From Deltaproteobacteria bacterium (GTDB lineage Bacteria; Desulfobacterota; Desulfarculia; Adiutricales; Adiutricaceae): a stretch of 44,426 nucleotides of DNA. Made by a program: the position numbers and the translations under genes. The number at the start of each line of letters is the position of its first letter. Position 1 is the first letter of the stretch. Under the pieces are notes generated by a model. It was given only the letters and a program-made list of their open reading frames with translations, ran no database searches and had not been told where the DNA came from. The stretch is taken from assembly GCA_031276865.1 (NCBI GenBank), contig JAISMF010000025.1, positions 1 to 44,426 on the forward strand. Direction: 5' to 3'. Positions 25,801-33,699 of the stretch are shown piece after piece.

Positions 25801-26610
25801 GCCGGGGAGCTGGAAAGCCTGGGCCTGACGGTCCTAACCGCCGAATCGGGCGCCCTGGCCGTGAAAATCTTGAAAGAAAAGGCCGCGGGCCCCAAGGCCG
25901 TCGATTTGGTGTTTCTGGATTGGAAGATGCCGGAAATGAGCGGGGCGGAGACGGCGGCGGCCATTAAAAGGGAGCTCCCCCAAGACAAGCAGCCGGCCCT
26001 GATAATCGTGACCGCCCTGGACCGGGACGAGGTGGCCATGGAGGCCAAGGATGTCGGAGCTCGGGTCATCCTCTCCAAGCCCGTCATGGTGTCAAGCCTG
26101 CTTAACGCCTTGAACGACACCTTGGCGAGCCTACCCAAGCGATTAAGGAAAAGCCGCCCCAGAGAAGAGATGGACGCCTCCTCGGTTTCGCATCTCAAGG
26201 GTTCCAGCATCTTACTGGTGGAGGACAACGAGGTGAACCAGCTGGTGGCGCGAAAGCTCCTTAAAAACGCCGGCTTCGTGGTGGACATAGCCGGAAACGG
26301 GAGGCAGGCCTTCGAGAAGGTGCTCGCGAATAAATACGATTTGGTCTTGATGGACATTCAGATGCCCGAAATGGACGGCCTCACCTCGACTAAAGCCATC
26401 AGAGCCCTTCCCGGCTACGAGGCTCTCCCCATAGTAGCCATGACGGCCCACGCCATGAGCGGGGACAGGGAGATGAGCCTCGCGGCCGGCATGAACGACC
26501 ACATAACCAAGCCCATAATCCTAAACGACCTCTTCGCCGCCCTGAACCGATGGATTAAGAAACCAACCGGATCCGAGGCCGAGGCGCCCGCCGCTCCGGC
26601 GGAGGCTTGA
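22852..26610 (+). CDS. Hybrid sensor histidine kinase: two solute-binding sensors, PAS, HisKA, HATPase, two receivers
   Basis: 1252 aa. N-terminal hydrophobic segment LVLITALIPLLFASC (signal anchor or lipobox-like signal, Cys about 25). Two tandem SBP_bac_3 periplasmic sensor domains follow (about 40-275 and 300-540), then one membrane helix (about 544-566), a coiled linker, and a PAS domain (about 600-705). HisKA has phospho-acceptor His733 (NMSHEIRTPMNA). HATPase_c shows the N box (NNLLSNAVKFTERG), DTGIGL and GSGLGLAISKRL. Receivers carry Asp1023 (FLDWKMPEMSG) and Asp1168 (LMDIQMPEMDG). No HPt domain and no output domain, so phosphate must pass to a partner encoded elsewhere. Such BvgS/EvgS-like kinases sense small molecules or redox signals in the periplasm. 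GC-rich core gene, monocistronic. Confidence 0.93.
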   Translation: MAGKLSGRLRLVLITALIPLLFASCVEREEGGSREELVQGYIRDFRTIPGVTESEINAVLSFQARELSFSFGTQPSPEAFEDAEGRKSGFLIAFADFLSELLGLQFKPTFYERGILREALETGWLDFSCEAEWPENDARRPHFATDPIYVRAVKVFKLRGTDDLRAIARQRPVKYGFLAGAGIEEKVLDATKFQVETFVFGTLEEAAAKLLAGEIDAFFEESGAYSYFESLEGIVSEDYFPPIELPLSLGTANAEYRPIISVVQKFLEAGGFEYLSGLYTRSAVLNRRFLFEKSLTREEKEWLSARIKFAGPVLVAAEPDDYPVSFYNSKTREFQGIAHDILSDISEISGLKFQIANDPSVGTAELERMVSYGEAQILANYNFMEDVGGYLIVPRPHSYDRYALLANIDSNEIRFNEIFYGTVGLVRGDRKSDLYRKWFPNSRNVVYYPTMERALQALRRRNVMYVMGSTNLLLSRTNYMEDPGFKAGLVFDYQVPFGFALNQDEEELRAVFDKAMVLSGVDQADERWNTRMFDYNQKFLRDLIPYFAVFLCLILLILLGLLYENRKNRRLNRNLESLVDERTAKLLAAQVDLERERQLFQRILESCPICFTITVDGNIAFLTPFAENFLGKKKGETLMDRFAVKEELEEALTRLRGGEVLNWRPMKIARGDGEVREVLVNSFVSDYYGDKGIMSWFTDVTELRENARDLALARDIAEDSARAKSEFLANMSHEIRTPMNAIVGVTQLTLQTDLSDTQRDYLTMIQQAAKSLLGIINDILDFSKIEAGKLTMERIPFNLEEVVDNAVNLSQVRANEKNLELILEISPSVPTSLVGDPMRLGQVMNNLLSNAVKFTERGRVVLKISILQETEGQVILKFAIQDTGIGLTREQISRLFTAFNQADSSVTRRFGGSGLGLAISKRLVEMMGGNIWCEGKAGEGSTFSFTGIFGVRDADKRYATSREDFKGLLALAVDDSPPALTVIAGELESLGLTVLTAESGALAVKILKEKAAGPKAVDLVFLDWKMPEMSGAETAAAIKRELPQDKQPALIIVTALDRDEVAMEAKDVGARVILSKPVMVSSLLNALNDTLASLPKRLRKSRPREEMDASSVSHLKGSSILLVEDNEVNQLVARKLLKNAGFVVDIAGNGRQAFEKVLANKYDLVLMDIQMPEMDGLTSTKAIRALPGYEALPIVAMTAHAMSGDREMSLAAGMNDHITKPIILNDLFAALNRWIKKPTGSEAEAPAAPAEA

Positions 26611-27452
26611 AATCGCCGGATCGCCGGAACAGAAACCTTTACCCGGGAAGGAGGGCGGGCGCGGGGAAAGGGCGCCCGGAGGGACGTCTGAAAACGAGCG
26701 CGCGGGAAGAAATGGACCGCCCCGGGGAAAAAGGATGGGCGCGGGCGGTGGAACAGAAGGCGAAGAAGACGAAGAAAACGAAGAAGGCGGGGGGAGGAAA
26801 AGAAAGTTTAAGACCTCCGCCCCGCGGACCCTTCGGGGAGGGCCGCCGACGCCTTCCTAGAGGCGTTTCATCGTGGAGATCCATAAAAGATGAATTTTTA
26901 CAAATCAGTTGTAATTGACGAAGATTGGCGGTAAATTTTCGAGTTAACCTTCGACTCCCACCGGCTAAGTCGAGATAAGCGTGAGCATATAGCCCGCAGG
27001 GACAAAGAAAGGCGAAAGCGCCATATTGGATTTTTGGGGAATCTTCAATGATCACCCCGCTTTCAGCGGAGAATTAGAGGAAATTCAGAGGTAAATACGC
27101 GGATGAATGGTGGTTTTTTTGCGATGGAAGCGGGATAATTGAGTGTTTGCTTATAAACTAAGTAAACTGAAGTTTCGGAATTATTTTCTAACTACAAATA
27201 ATACCGACCAGCGATTACACTGCTATACCGGTACCGCACAGTGATTATCTTCAAATCATATTACCCCGGCGATTAAATATTGGAAAAAAGTCACGTATTC
27301 AAGGGAATCTCTTCCTTTTACCTTTCTAACTTTTATCCGCCGGGGTAATAATCGAATAATCTATGACTAAAACTCTATAACAATCTTTCCTTACTTAAAA
27401 TCATCAATGGATATGGCCTATTTCCGATCTCCTAGAAGGTAGGGTATTAACA
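26611..27452. other. Intergenic between kinase and second ATPase
   Basis: GC- and purine-rich to about 26870 (repeated GAAGAA-type runs), then increasingly AT-rich. I see no gene. It contains the second 90-bp element (27260-27349). Confidence 0.5.
27260..27349. mobile_element. 90-bp inverted-repeat element, copy 2 (perfect 12-bp ends)
   Basis: ATTACCCCGGCG (27260-27271) and CGCCGGGGTAAT (27338-27349) are perfect 12-bp inverted repeats, total 90 bp, the same length as copy 1 at 20546-20635, with shared subterminal TTAAATATTGGAA and TCTAAxTTTTATCC. It lies about 100 bases upstream of the truncated ATPase paralogue. A lone half-copy is at 43728. Confidence 0.8.
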
Positions 27453-28388
27453 ATGGTCGAAAATTCACTTACACCGGTCAGCGGACAAACTTTTAAAGAC
27501 ATAATTGAAGAAAAAATAATTTATGTGGACAAGACCGCGATTCTTTCAAATTTGATTGAAACTCCCACAAAGACCTGGTTTCTCTCCCGCCCCAGACGCT
27601 TCGGGAAATCCTTGACTGTTTCCACTCTTGAGTCGATATTTTCAGGAGAAAAGGAACTATTCAAAGGACTTGCGATTGAAAATAGGCTTCAAGAGAGACG
27701 ATTCTCGCGTCGTCCGGTTATTTATCTTGATATGAGCAAACTCGATATGATAACTGGCGTTCATGGATTTGAAAAATCTTTGAATATTTTAACAGTAAGG
27801 GTTGGACGATTTTTAGGTATTGACTTACCTGCGGAGCTGTTTTCCATAACTCTTATTACCATATTGATTGAAGAAGTCTATTTGAAATATCAAACAAAAA
27901 TGGCAATTCTGATAGACGAATATGATACACCAGTGACGGATTTTTTGGACTCGCCTAAGGAAAGAAACGCTGTGTTAAATATACTATACGCGTACTATAG
28001 GGAAATAAACGCTAATGATAGATACATTTCTTTCGTATTCGTTACGGGAAAAACTAAATACATCCAAGGTGGTTTATATTCAGCCTTCAACACTCCGACA
28101 GATATTTCATTCGCTCCGGATTTTGGAGCTTTAACGGGATTTACTCATACTGAGCTGGAATGTTACTATGCGAGCGAACTTGATAAAACAGCCGAACACC
28201 TCAAAATTTTAAAAAATGATCTTCTCGAACAAATGAGACATTACTATAATGGTTTTTGCTTTGACGGTGTAACTTATGTTTATAATCCTTATTTAATTCT
28301 TCAATTTTTATTTAACAAAAAATTTTTGAATTATTGGTACAATTATGGAACGCCTAAACAATTAATTGCGGAGGTCACAAATTACTAG
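27453..28388 (+). pseudogene. AAA-ATPase (RPRRFGKS family), C-terminally truncated
   Basis: 311 aa in one frame, paralogous to the gene at 18826. VDKTAILSNLIE, then SRPRRFGKSLTVSTLES (Walker A) and ILIDEYDTPVTD (Walker B), then KTKYIQGGLYSAFNTPTDIS. The frame ends at NYGTPKQLIAEVTNY. Shifting frame adds about a dozen residues (LLDHFRGK) that align with FEQFRGAK of the other copy, and then homology stops near 28430. The PD-(D/E)XK nuclease domain is missing. The open ATPase part might still be translated. Weak leader (AAGGTAGGG, 11 bases). AT-rich like its paralogue. Confidence 0.85.
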
Positions 28389-28461
28389 ACCATTTTAGAG
28401 GAAAATCAGCTATGATGAATATCCACATATAGCAAATCAATCAGGCGGAAGGGATCCACCG

Positions 28462-28800
28462 TTATCCATCCGGGCGGAGCCATTTCAAGGCCTCAGAGTA
28501 TTTCGCCGCGACCTAGAGGCCGAAGCGGCGCATCCCGCCGAGGTCGGCCTGAACCTCAATGCGCCCATGTTCCGCGGTCAGCCTTAGCCAGTGAAAAGCC
28601 TCGGCGTAGTCCACGGGGACGCCTACTCCACCCAGGAGCGTGAATCCGGCGGAGCACCGACCCTCTTCGTCCCCGAGCACAGCTGTCATGCGGAATCATT
28701 TCAAGGCTTCGACTGGATCTTGCGGCGCGTCCTTGCCACGATAATACTTATTTCCCTCTTGGAGGTACATATTCGCGAGCGAGTTTTCATTATTTTGGTC
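28462..28800 (-). pseudogene. Sel1-repeat protein remnant
   Basis: Minus-strand translation from 28800 gives ENSLANMYLQEGNKYYRGKD, PQDPVEALK-stop-FRMTA, then VPVDYAEAFHWLRLTAEHG, EVQADLGGMRRFGL-stop-VAAKYSEALKWL. These are successive Sel1 (TPR-like) repeats with the usual A-x-x-W-x-x-x-A-A spacing. Two in-frame stops (a TGA where Trp is expected, and a TAG) and a ragged end near 28462 mark it as decayed. No start is visible upstream. Confidence 0.8.
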
Positions 28801-28994
28801 TATCATAATCACCAACATTCATAATAATTTAAGCGCCCTGACGGAAAGCTCTTCACGATTCCGGCTCCGTCTGGGACTCTGTCGGATATGGATTCGGCGG
28901 CCATTTTTATAAGTCAAGGTCGTTTCTGGGCGGGTAAAACCGATGGCTCTGTTTTCATCCACAAACGACTCGTTTGATCCCTTCAGGCGCGTGG

Positions 28995-29278
28995 AAAAAG
29001 AAAGGCGTATTTCAACAAATGCTTTACTTTGTATTTACGATATCGAGATGGTCGAGATTGGCTTTAAGCACCGCCTAGGCCCTCTTCGGCTATGCGGATT
29101 ATTTTAAATTCTTAATGACGATCCTTGCCATGAATATGGAAAGAGAGATGAGCATCGCTCTGGCATGAACGACCAACTACACAAACACATAACCTACAAA
29201 GTTCTCTTCGCGGCTCTGAATATATGGCTTGAGATGCCAGCCGGAAGTAACGATTCCGGGGAGAAGACGTCCGACTGA
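28995..29278 (+). pseudogene. Decayed response-regulator receiver domain, paralogous to the second receiver of the hybrid kinase
   Basis: Joined across frames, the plus strand reads NALLCIYDIEMVEI, then ALFGYADYFKFLMTILAM, EREMSIAL, then GMNDQLHKHI and LFAALNIWLEMPAGS, ending in a stop at 29276-29278. This follows the kinase (22852) C-terminus block by block: YDLVLMDIQM, ALPGYEALPIVAMTAHAM, DREMSLAAGMNDHITKPI, LFAALNRWIKKPTGS. Frameshifts and a stop separate the blocks. Upstream kinase domains are not recognisable, so only the tail of a former hybrid kinase or receiver gene survives. Confidence 0.75.
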
Positions 29279-29592
29279 GGCATGGATTAAGACCATCGGC
29301 CGCCGTTTTGGAAAAAATCACCTTGAAGGCGGGTATTGAACAGAAAAAAAGGCGGCCGGACTGAGAAAACAAATGTTTTGGGGGGATGAAAGCAAGGCTC
29401 CCAGGGTGGGGTGGGCGAGTTGCATAAAACATAGCGGTCTTGGAGAAAAATAAGGGGGAAGATAATAGCGTGGCGGAAACGCTGTTACAGCGTGTCATGC
29501 ACATTTTTAGAATTGCTTTGCCTAAGAAAACACTGAAGTTGTTTCCGGAAATTTATCAAGGCGATAAATGATGACATGACCAGCAAATGACT

Positions 29593-30858
29593 TTACACTA
29601 ACAAAATGATTGCGTAAAGCGCGATTATCATCTGGATAACATAATTTACCAGTCCGTATTTCAAGTATCCTCCCGCACCCCAGACGAAACCCAGATCAGC
29701 GTTTTCAATTTTCGCGGATAGTATAAATCCGGCGGTGGCGCTCCAGAGAAAAAATGAACTTCCAGCGCAGATTGACGCGGCGTAAGCGATCGCCACCCAA
29801 TGGGACTGTGAGGACAGAGTTGTCTGGCAGAGATCGATGATAACAGGCATCATAGCGGCCGCTGCTGGACCGGCGCTGCAAAGACCTGATAATATGGAGG
29901 TTATCAGCATTATGGTTATCAGCAGCAGGCGTGGGTCCGAGATATTATCTTTTAAAATGAAAGCCATTCTATCTAGGATCCCAGTGGCGCTTATCACTCC
30001 GGCCATGAACAAAAAGGAAGCGATTGTCAGAACAGCCTTGAAATCTATAGTCAATTTGATTTTTTTTCCTAAAAGAGCAGATACAGCCGCCGCCACGGCG
30101 TATCCTAACACGGCCACTACTTCCGGAGGAATGATTTCTTGTGGAGCGAAAGACCATGTTAGAAACATTATTGTAAAAATTACGCACAGAGCGTATAAAA
30201 GTTTCTTGTCGAGTTTGATATGTTTATGGCGAGCCCGCAGCAAATTAACCCCAAGGCTCTGAAGTTCACGCGACTCTTTATCGCTAATTTTAAGAGACCA
30301 ATAACAGATTATAGCCATAGTGGTAAAAAGAAAAATCGGCATTGCCCGGCGAAGATAATCGAAAAAAGTGGTTATACCGCTGGTCATGATGATAATAGCC
30401 GGAAAATCGCCTATAGGCGAGCTAGCACCGCCCGTATTACATATCGCAAGCAAAGCTCCAAAAAAAATGCGCACATATTTTTGTGTAAGATCGACGGCCT
30501 TTAATAATACAAATATCACTGGAAGGATGATCATTACCGCAGTGATATTGTTTAAAAATGAGGAAATCACGAACATCATCGAACCGAAAAGAACTAATAC
30601 CGCTTTTTTATTTCCGTTTGATCGGAGAGCAAGTTTCACCGCTATAACCTGCATGATCCCTGTTTCAACAATCAGGTTTGTAAACAGCTCCATTGAAATA
30701 AGGATTACCAGCACATTATACTGAAAGTTCTTCATGATATCCGCAATCGGCAGATTCATTATCATGCAGTATGATGCTGATGTTACGAAAATAACCGCTA
30801 TTAGCAGAAAAGAAATAATTTTAAGGGGCGGAGACAGATGGATAACTTCCTGTTTCAT
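29593..30858 (-). CDS. ArsB/NhaD-type (IT superfamily) membrane permease
   Basis: 421 aa from the ATG at 30858. The start is fixed by GGAGG seven bases upstream and an ATGA overlap with the preceding stop; a longer open frame begins at 30888 but lacks these. About 11-12 membrane helices. Family motifs: SSFLNNITAVMIILPV (the NN-T loop), NTGGASSPIGDFPAIIIM and its second-half counterpart LCSAGPAAAAMMPVI. Relatives include arsenite exporters, NhaD sodium/proton antiporters and the magnetosome protein MamN, so the substrate is an anion, metalloid or cation. Last gene of the four-gene minus-strand operon; the neighbours suggest a metal-linked role. Confidence 0.8.
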   Translation of the reverse strand: MKQEVIHLSPPLKIISFLLIAVIFVTSASYCMIMNLPIADIMKNFQYNVLVILISMELFTNLIVETGIMQVIAVKLALRSNGNKKAVLVLFGSMMFVISSFLNNITAVMIILPVIFVLLKAVDLTQKYVRIFFGALLAICNTGGASSPIGDFPAIIIMTSGITTFFDYLRRAMPIFLFTTMAIICYWSLKISDKESRELQSLGVNLLRARHKHIKLDKKLLYALCVIFTIMFLTWSFAPQEIIPPEVVAVLGYAVAAAVSALLGKKIKLTIDFKAVLTIASFLFMAGVISATGILDRMAFILKDNISDPRLLLITIMLITSILSGLCSAGPAAAAMMPVIIDLCQTTLSSQSHWVAIAYAASICAGSSFFLWSATAGFILSAKIENADLGFVWGAGGYLKYGLVNYVIQMIIALYAIILLV

Positions 30859-31433
30859 AAAGTATCCTCCATGATCAGGCTGAAACACTCTCTATCGCAG
30901 TAAGTCCAGCCAGTTTCCGGAATTTTTGAATATTTTGGACAACAAGATAGAAATAGTTTCTCTCCATTAAATTGACGGTACTGACCCATCATTCTGCTCG
31001 ATGCTGGGAGGGTATAATAAAAAAAATCATTTTGGATCATTCCAGTGCAGACAATGGCTCCGTTGTCAGGGCGGAATTTTGATGGATAAGCTCCTTCATC
31101 GATTATTTCGGTTTCGATTCCCGCCGGTATGTTTGATTTGATCCTTTCTTTGCTTTCGACTTCCATGTCAAAAGGCAAGAGGATTATGGCTTTCCCCCGC
31201 CAATTCATCTCGGCGAGACATTCTAATAGCGCTATTTCAGGAAGAATCAGAAGCAGCTTCCTCTTCCCGGTATTAAAAAGCGCCTCTGCCAGGTTCAATG
31301 TAAGTATTTCAACGTAATCTTTGGACACAATTGGAAGGTGTGTGGCAAGCATTTTCTGCCCGGCGTTGTTGGCGGCGACGACCTTCAACGTTTCCAGGAT
31401 ACCGATTTCCTCAACTGTTGACATGATGTTCAT
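30855..31433 (-). CDS. 192-aa protein with Cys-rich tail, function unknown
   Basis: I do not recognise this protein. It looks like a soluble alpha/beta fold: strand-helix repeats (KRKLLLILPEIALLECLAEM; GKAIILLPFDMEVESKERI) and GAIVCTGMIQ suggest a Rossmann-like core. The last 30 residues carry four cysteines (Cys164, Cys165, Cys179, Cys183) in FLSCCPKY and TYCDRECF, a possible metal site. AAGGGG lies seven bases upstream of the ATG. It is translationally coupled to the permease through an ATGA overlap and follows the His-rich gene by 36 bases. The start at ATG 31424 (MSTVEE) is an alternative. Confidence 0.75.
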   Translation of the reverse strand: MNIMSTVEEIGILETLKVVAANNAGQKMLATHLPIVSKDYVEILTLNLAEALFNTGKRKLLLILPEIALLECLAEMNWRGKAIILLPFDMEVESKERIKSNIPAGIETEIIDEGAYPSKFRPDNGAIVCTGMIQNDFFYYTLPASSRMMGQYRQFNGEKLFLSCCPKYSKIPETGWTYCDRECFSLIMEDTL

Positions 31434-31469
31434 ATTTAACCCCTTTATGAAAAATAAATTTTGTCTTTT

Positions 31470-32003
31470 TCACTCTTTTTTACGCAAAACAGCAAGGATT
31501 AACCCAAGCAACGCCTGTTCCGGCGGGCGGGAACGATAAATTTTCAACGCCTTCTCCGGATCGGCGCATTGTATAGATTCCATGATCAAATTGCTGTTAT
31601 TCTCGGTAAGAAAGGGGTGAGAGAACCGGACGTTTACCCCGGGAGGCTGCGGAGAGTTACCCATTAAGACTTTTATTCCGCAGCCGATTGCGAAATTGAG
31701 TTTGGTTTCGGGAGGACTCCGTTCAATAATGTCTGTCAAGTAATTACGGTCTTCGTAGATTTCGGTTAAGCCGTTTAATGAGTCTTCATCAAAGATTAAC
31801 TTGACGGATGATCCGTGGTTGTGAGGGGTGTGAGGCGCTATTCCCGGCGGATGCGGATGGATGGGCTCATGCGGCGTATGATCAGGACCAAGGCGGATGT
31901 CGTTTAACGGTCCTTCGTGATGTGGGCCGTGATGGCGCGGGCCGATGTGAGGAGCGTGGGTTTGCGGTCCGTGGCGAAGATCGTGATTGCGGGGGTCATT
32001 CAT
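31470..32003 (-). CDS. His/Pro-rich protein with C-terminal domain, probable metal binder
   Basis: 177 aa from the ATG at 32003, chosen because AGGAG sits eight bases upstream; an in-frame ATG at 32063 would overlap the ABC gene. The first 63 residues contain 15 His with many Pro and Gly (HIGPRHHGPHHEGP; DHTPHEPIHPHPPG). Residues 65-177 form a compact domain (SVKLIFDEDSLNGLTEIYED; LIMESIQCADPEKALKIYRS) of unknown family. No signal peptide. His-rich N-termini of this kind usually store or deliver Ni, Zn or Co in the cytoplasm (as in HypB/SlyD-type proteins); this is inferred by composition only. Second gene in the operon, 31 bases after the ABC exporter. Confidence 0.8.
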   Translation of the reverse strand: MNDPRNHDLRHGPQTHAPHIGPRHHGPHHEGPLNDIRLGPDHTPHEPIHPHPPGIAPHTPHNHGSSVKLIFDEDSLNGLTEIYEDRNYLTDIIERSPPETKLNFAIGCGIKVLMGNSPQPPGVNVRFSHPFLTENNSNLIMESIQCADPEKALKIYRSRPPEQALLGLILAVLRKKE

Positions 32004-32034
32004 AACTTTTTCTCCTTTGCCAAATTTTATAAAA

Positions 32035-33699
32035 TCAGGCGTCCAGCCGCATTTTGATTTCACAGCTGTTAATTATCCGGGGTTCGTGCGAAATGTGGAC
32101 AGTTCCTGCTCCAATCGCGGCGGTATGCCGCTTTATGTTTTTCATTAACTTATCAACCGTTATTTGATCTAAATTAGCGAAAGTCTCATCGAATATAAAC
32201 AATTTTGGATGCCTTAGAAACGCTCTCGCAAAAGCCATTCTTTTAATTTGACCGCCTGATAGATTTTTCGCATTTTCTTCCACGGCGTAATCTAATGGGT
32301 CTGATACGCTCTTCGCTAATTTATTCAGCTCATCAAGGAAACACGCATTTTCCAGCGCAATACAGATCTCATCATCAGCTGGTTCAGGTTCTAATCCGAA
32401 TACTAGGTTATCTCTCACAGTTCCCGCAAAAAAGAAGGGTTGTTGAGGTATATAATGTAGTAACTGTGTCAACCTCCTTTGTGATATCATTGAAAGGTCG
32501 TAACCGAATATCTTGATTGAACCCTCCTGGGGATACAGTCTGATAATGGCTTTGATCAAAGTTGATTTACCGAACCCGGTTCTGGCTACTATCGCCGTAC
32601 TGTTCTTCGTGCTTAAACTCAAGGCGTGACATTCGGAAATTAAAGTTTTAAAATCAGGTGAATATACTTTGCATTCATTCACTTGAACATCGTAATTATT
32701 CATTAATACCGATGTGTCAATTAATTTGTTATCATTGATTTTGAAAGAGAAATCAATATCCTGATTCTCAATTCGTTTGAGAATATCAACTTTGGAAAGG
32801 CATTCTGATATCTCATCCAGGAATCTGTAAAACTCGTCTATCGGCTGCAGCAGCTGCTGAAACAGTAGTACAATCGTTAAAGCGCCACCTTCAGTAAGCT
32901 CACCCGCTGAGACATAATTATAGATAAGAAACAACAATCCGCTAAAAAATATAACTTTCACCATCAGCTTTAAAATATCAAATACAGCCATGGTGGTATG
33001 GTGTTGGGATTCGACCAGACGTATTTTTTTGGTTTGCGGCGCCAGCCGTTTGAATTCGGCGTCTTCCGCTCCTAAAGCCCTAATCTGCTCTATGCCGGCA
33101 ATCGACTGGCATATTGATCCGTTGAGACGCGTTTTAAAATTCAATATTTTGACCCGTATTCCTCTCTGTGATTTAATTTGTAGATAAGAAATATAAAACG
33201 TGATAAATATGTATGTTATAATAACGATCCCTAAAAAGAGACTTGTATGATTGATAGTCTGAAGTACGATGCAACCAGCGATAAATAAAGAAGGGAGTAG
33301 ATCGCTTGATGTCAGCTTGACAAGCTTTGAGGCGCCTTCAACCGATTCTTCTAATTTTGCGGCTAGCTCTCCACTAATTTCCGAAGAGTTCAGATCTTTT
33401 AGCGGTAGTCTGAGAAGCTTGAAAATCGTGTTGTTTCGCAGATCCTCCTCAACCGCCGCGCTTACCCTGTCAACCGACATCCCTCTTAAACGATGGATTA
33501 TTTGGCTACTGGCAAATATTATTGCGAATATTACGATCAGTTTACGCCAATTTTCCGATTGATTAGAGATTCCGTCAATAGTACGACCTAGATAAACCGG
33601 AGTTGCTGATACAAGGATCGCCCCAAGCAAGGCGAGAATGGCCAGAAAAAAATATTGAATTTTTTTCTTCGTGGATAAAAGTGATATTATTTTCAACAT
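32035..33699 (-). CDS. ABC exporter, fused membrane and ATPase domains
   Basis: 554 aa, a type-I (MsbA/LmrA-like) half-transporter. Six membrane helices within residues 1-290, then the ATPase: Walker A ARTGFGKST (372-380, the first Gly replaced by Ala), Q-loop PQQPFFF, signature LSGGQ (480-484), Walker B FIFDE (501-505), H-loop His538 in HISHEP. Start supported by AAGGAG seven bases before the ATG. First gene of the operon 33699-29593. Homodimers of this type export lipids, peptides or drugs; no peptidase C39 domain is present. Linked genes suggest a metal complex, chelator or modified peptide as cargo, but that is inference. AT-rich codon use. Confidence 0.9.
   Translation of the reverse strand: MLKIISLLSTKKKIQYFFLAILALLGAILVSATPVYLGRTIDGISNQSENWRKLIVIFAIIFASSQIIHRLRGMSVDRVSAAVEEDLRNNTIFKLLRLPLKDLNSSEISGELAAKLEESVEGASKLVKLTSSDLLPSLFIAGCIVLQTINHTSLFLGIVIITYIFITFYISYLQIKSQRGIRVKILNFKTRLNGSICQSIAGIEQIRALGAEDAEFKRLAPQTKKIRLVESQHHTTMAVFDILKLMVKVIFFSGLLFLIYNYVSAGELTEGGALTIVLLFQQLLQPIDEFYRFLDEISECLSKVDILKRIENQDIDFSFKINDNKLIDTSVLMNNYDVQVNECKVYSPDFKTLISECHALSLSTKNSTAIVARTGFGKSTLIKAIIRLYPQEGSIKIFGYDLSMISQRRLTQLLHYIPQQPFFFAGTVRDNLVFGLEPEPADDEICIALENACFLDELNKLAKSVSDPLDYAVEENAKNLSGGQIKRMAFARAFLRHPKLFIFDETFANLDQITVDKLMKNIKRHTAAIGAGTVHISHEPRIINSCEIKMRLDA

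Larger units (their letters stand above)
28389..29592. other. Gene graveyard without an intact gene
   Basis: Contains the frayed end of the ATPase gene, an antisense Sel1-repeat pseudogene (28462-28800) and a receiver-domain remnant (about 28995-29278). 29280-29590 shows nothing recognisable apart from a weak hairpin ATTTATC/GATAAAT (29551-29569) beyond the end of the permease gene. Confidence 0.6.

Noticed and set aside
26639..27055. Minus-strand open frame of 138 codons
   Set aside because: Its hydrophobic FFVFFVFFAF stretch comes from reading purine-rich DNA in reverse; no leader or motif.
28462..28800. Alternative genetic code with TGA read as Trp
   Set aside because: Only one such site occurs, in a clearly decayed gene, while TGA serves as a normal stop in intact genes such as those ending at 32035 and 30855.
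28591..28824. Plus-strand 77-codon frame
   Set aside because: It is the antisense of the Sel1 pseudogene, which explains its openness.
29593..30888. Magnetosome gene island (because the permease resembles MamN)
   Set aside because: No other mam or mad gene is visible; ArsB/NhaD-like permeases are common outside magnetosome clusters.
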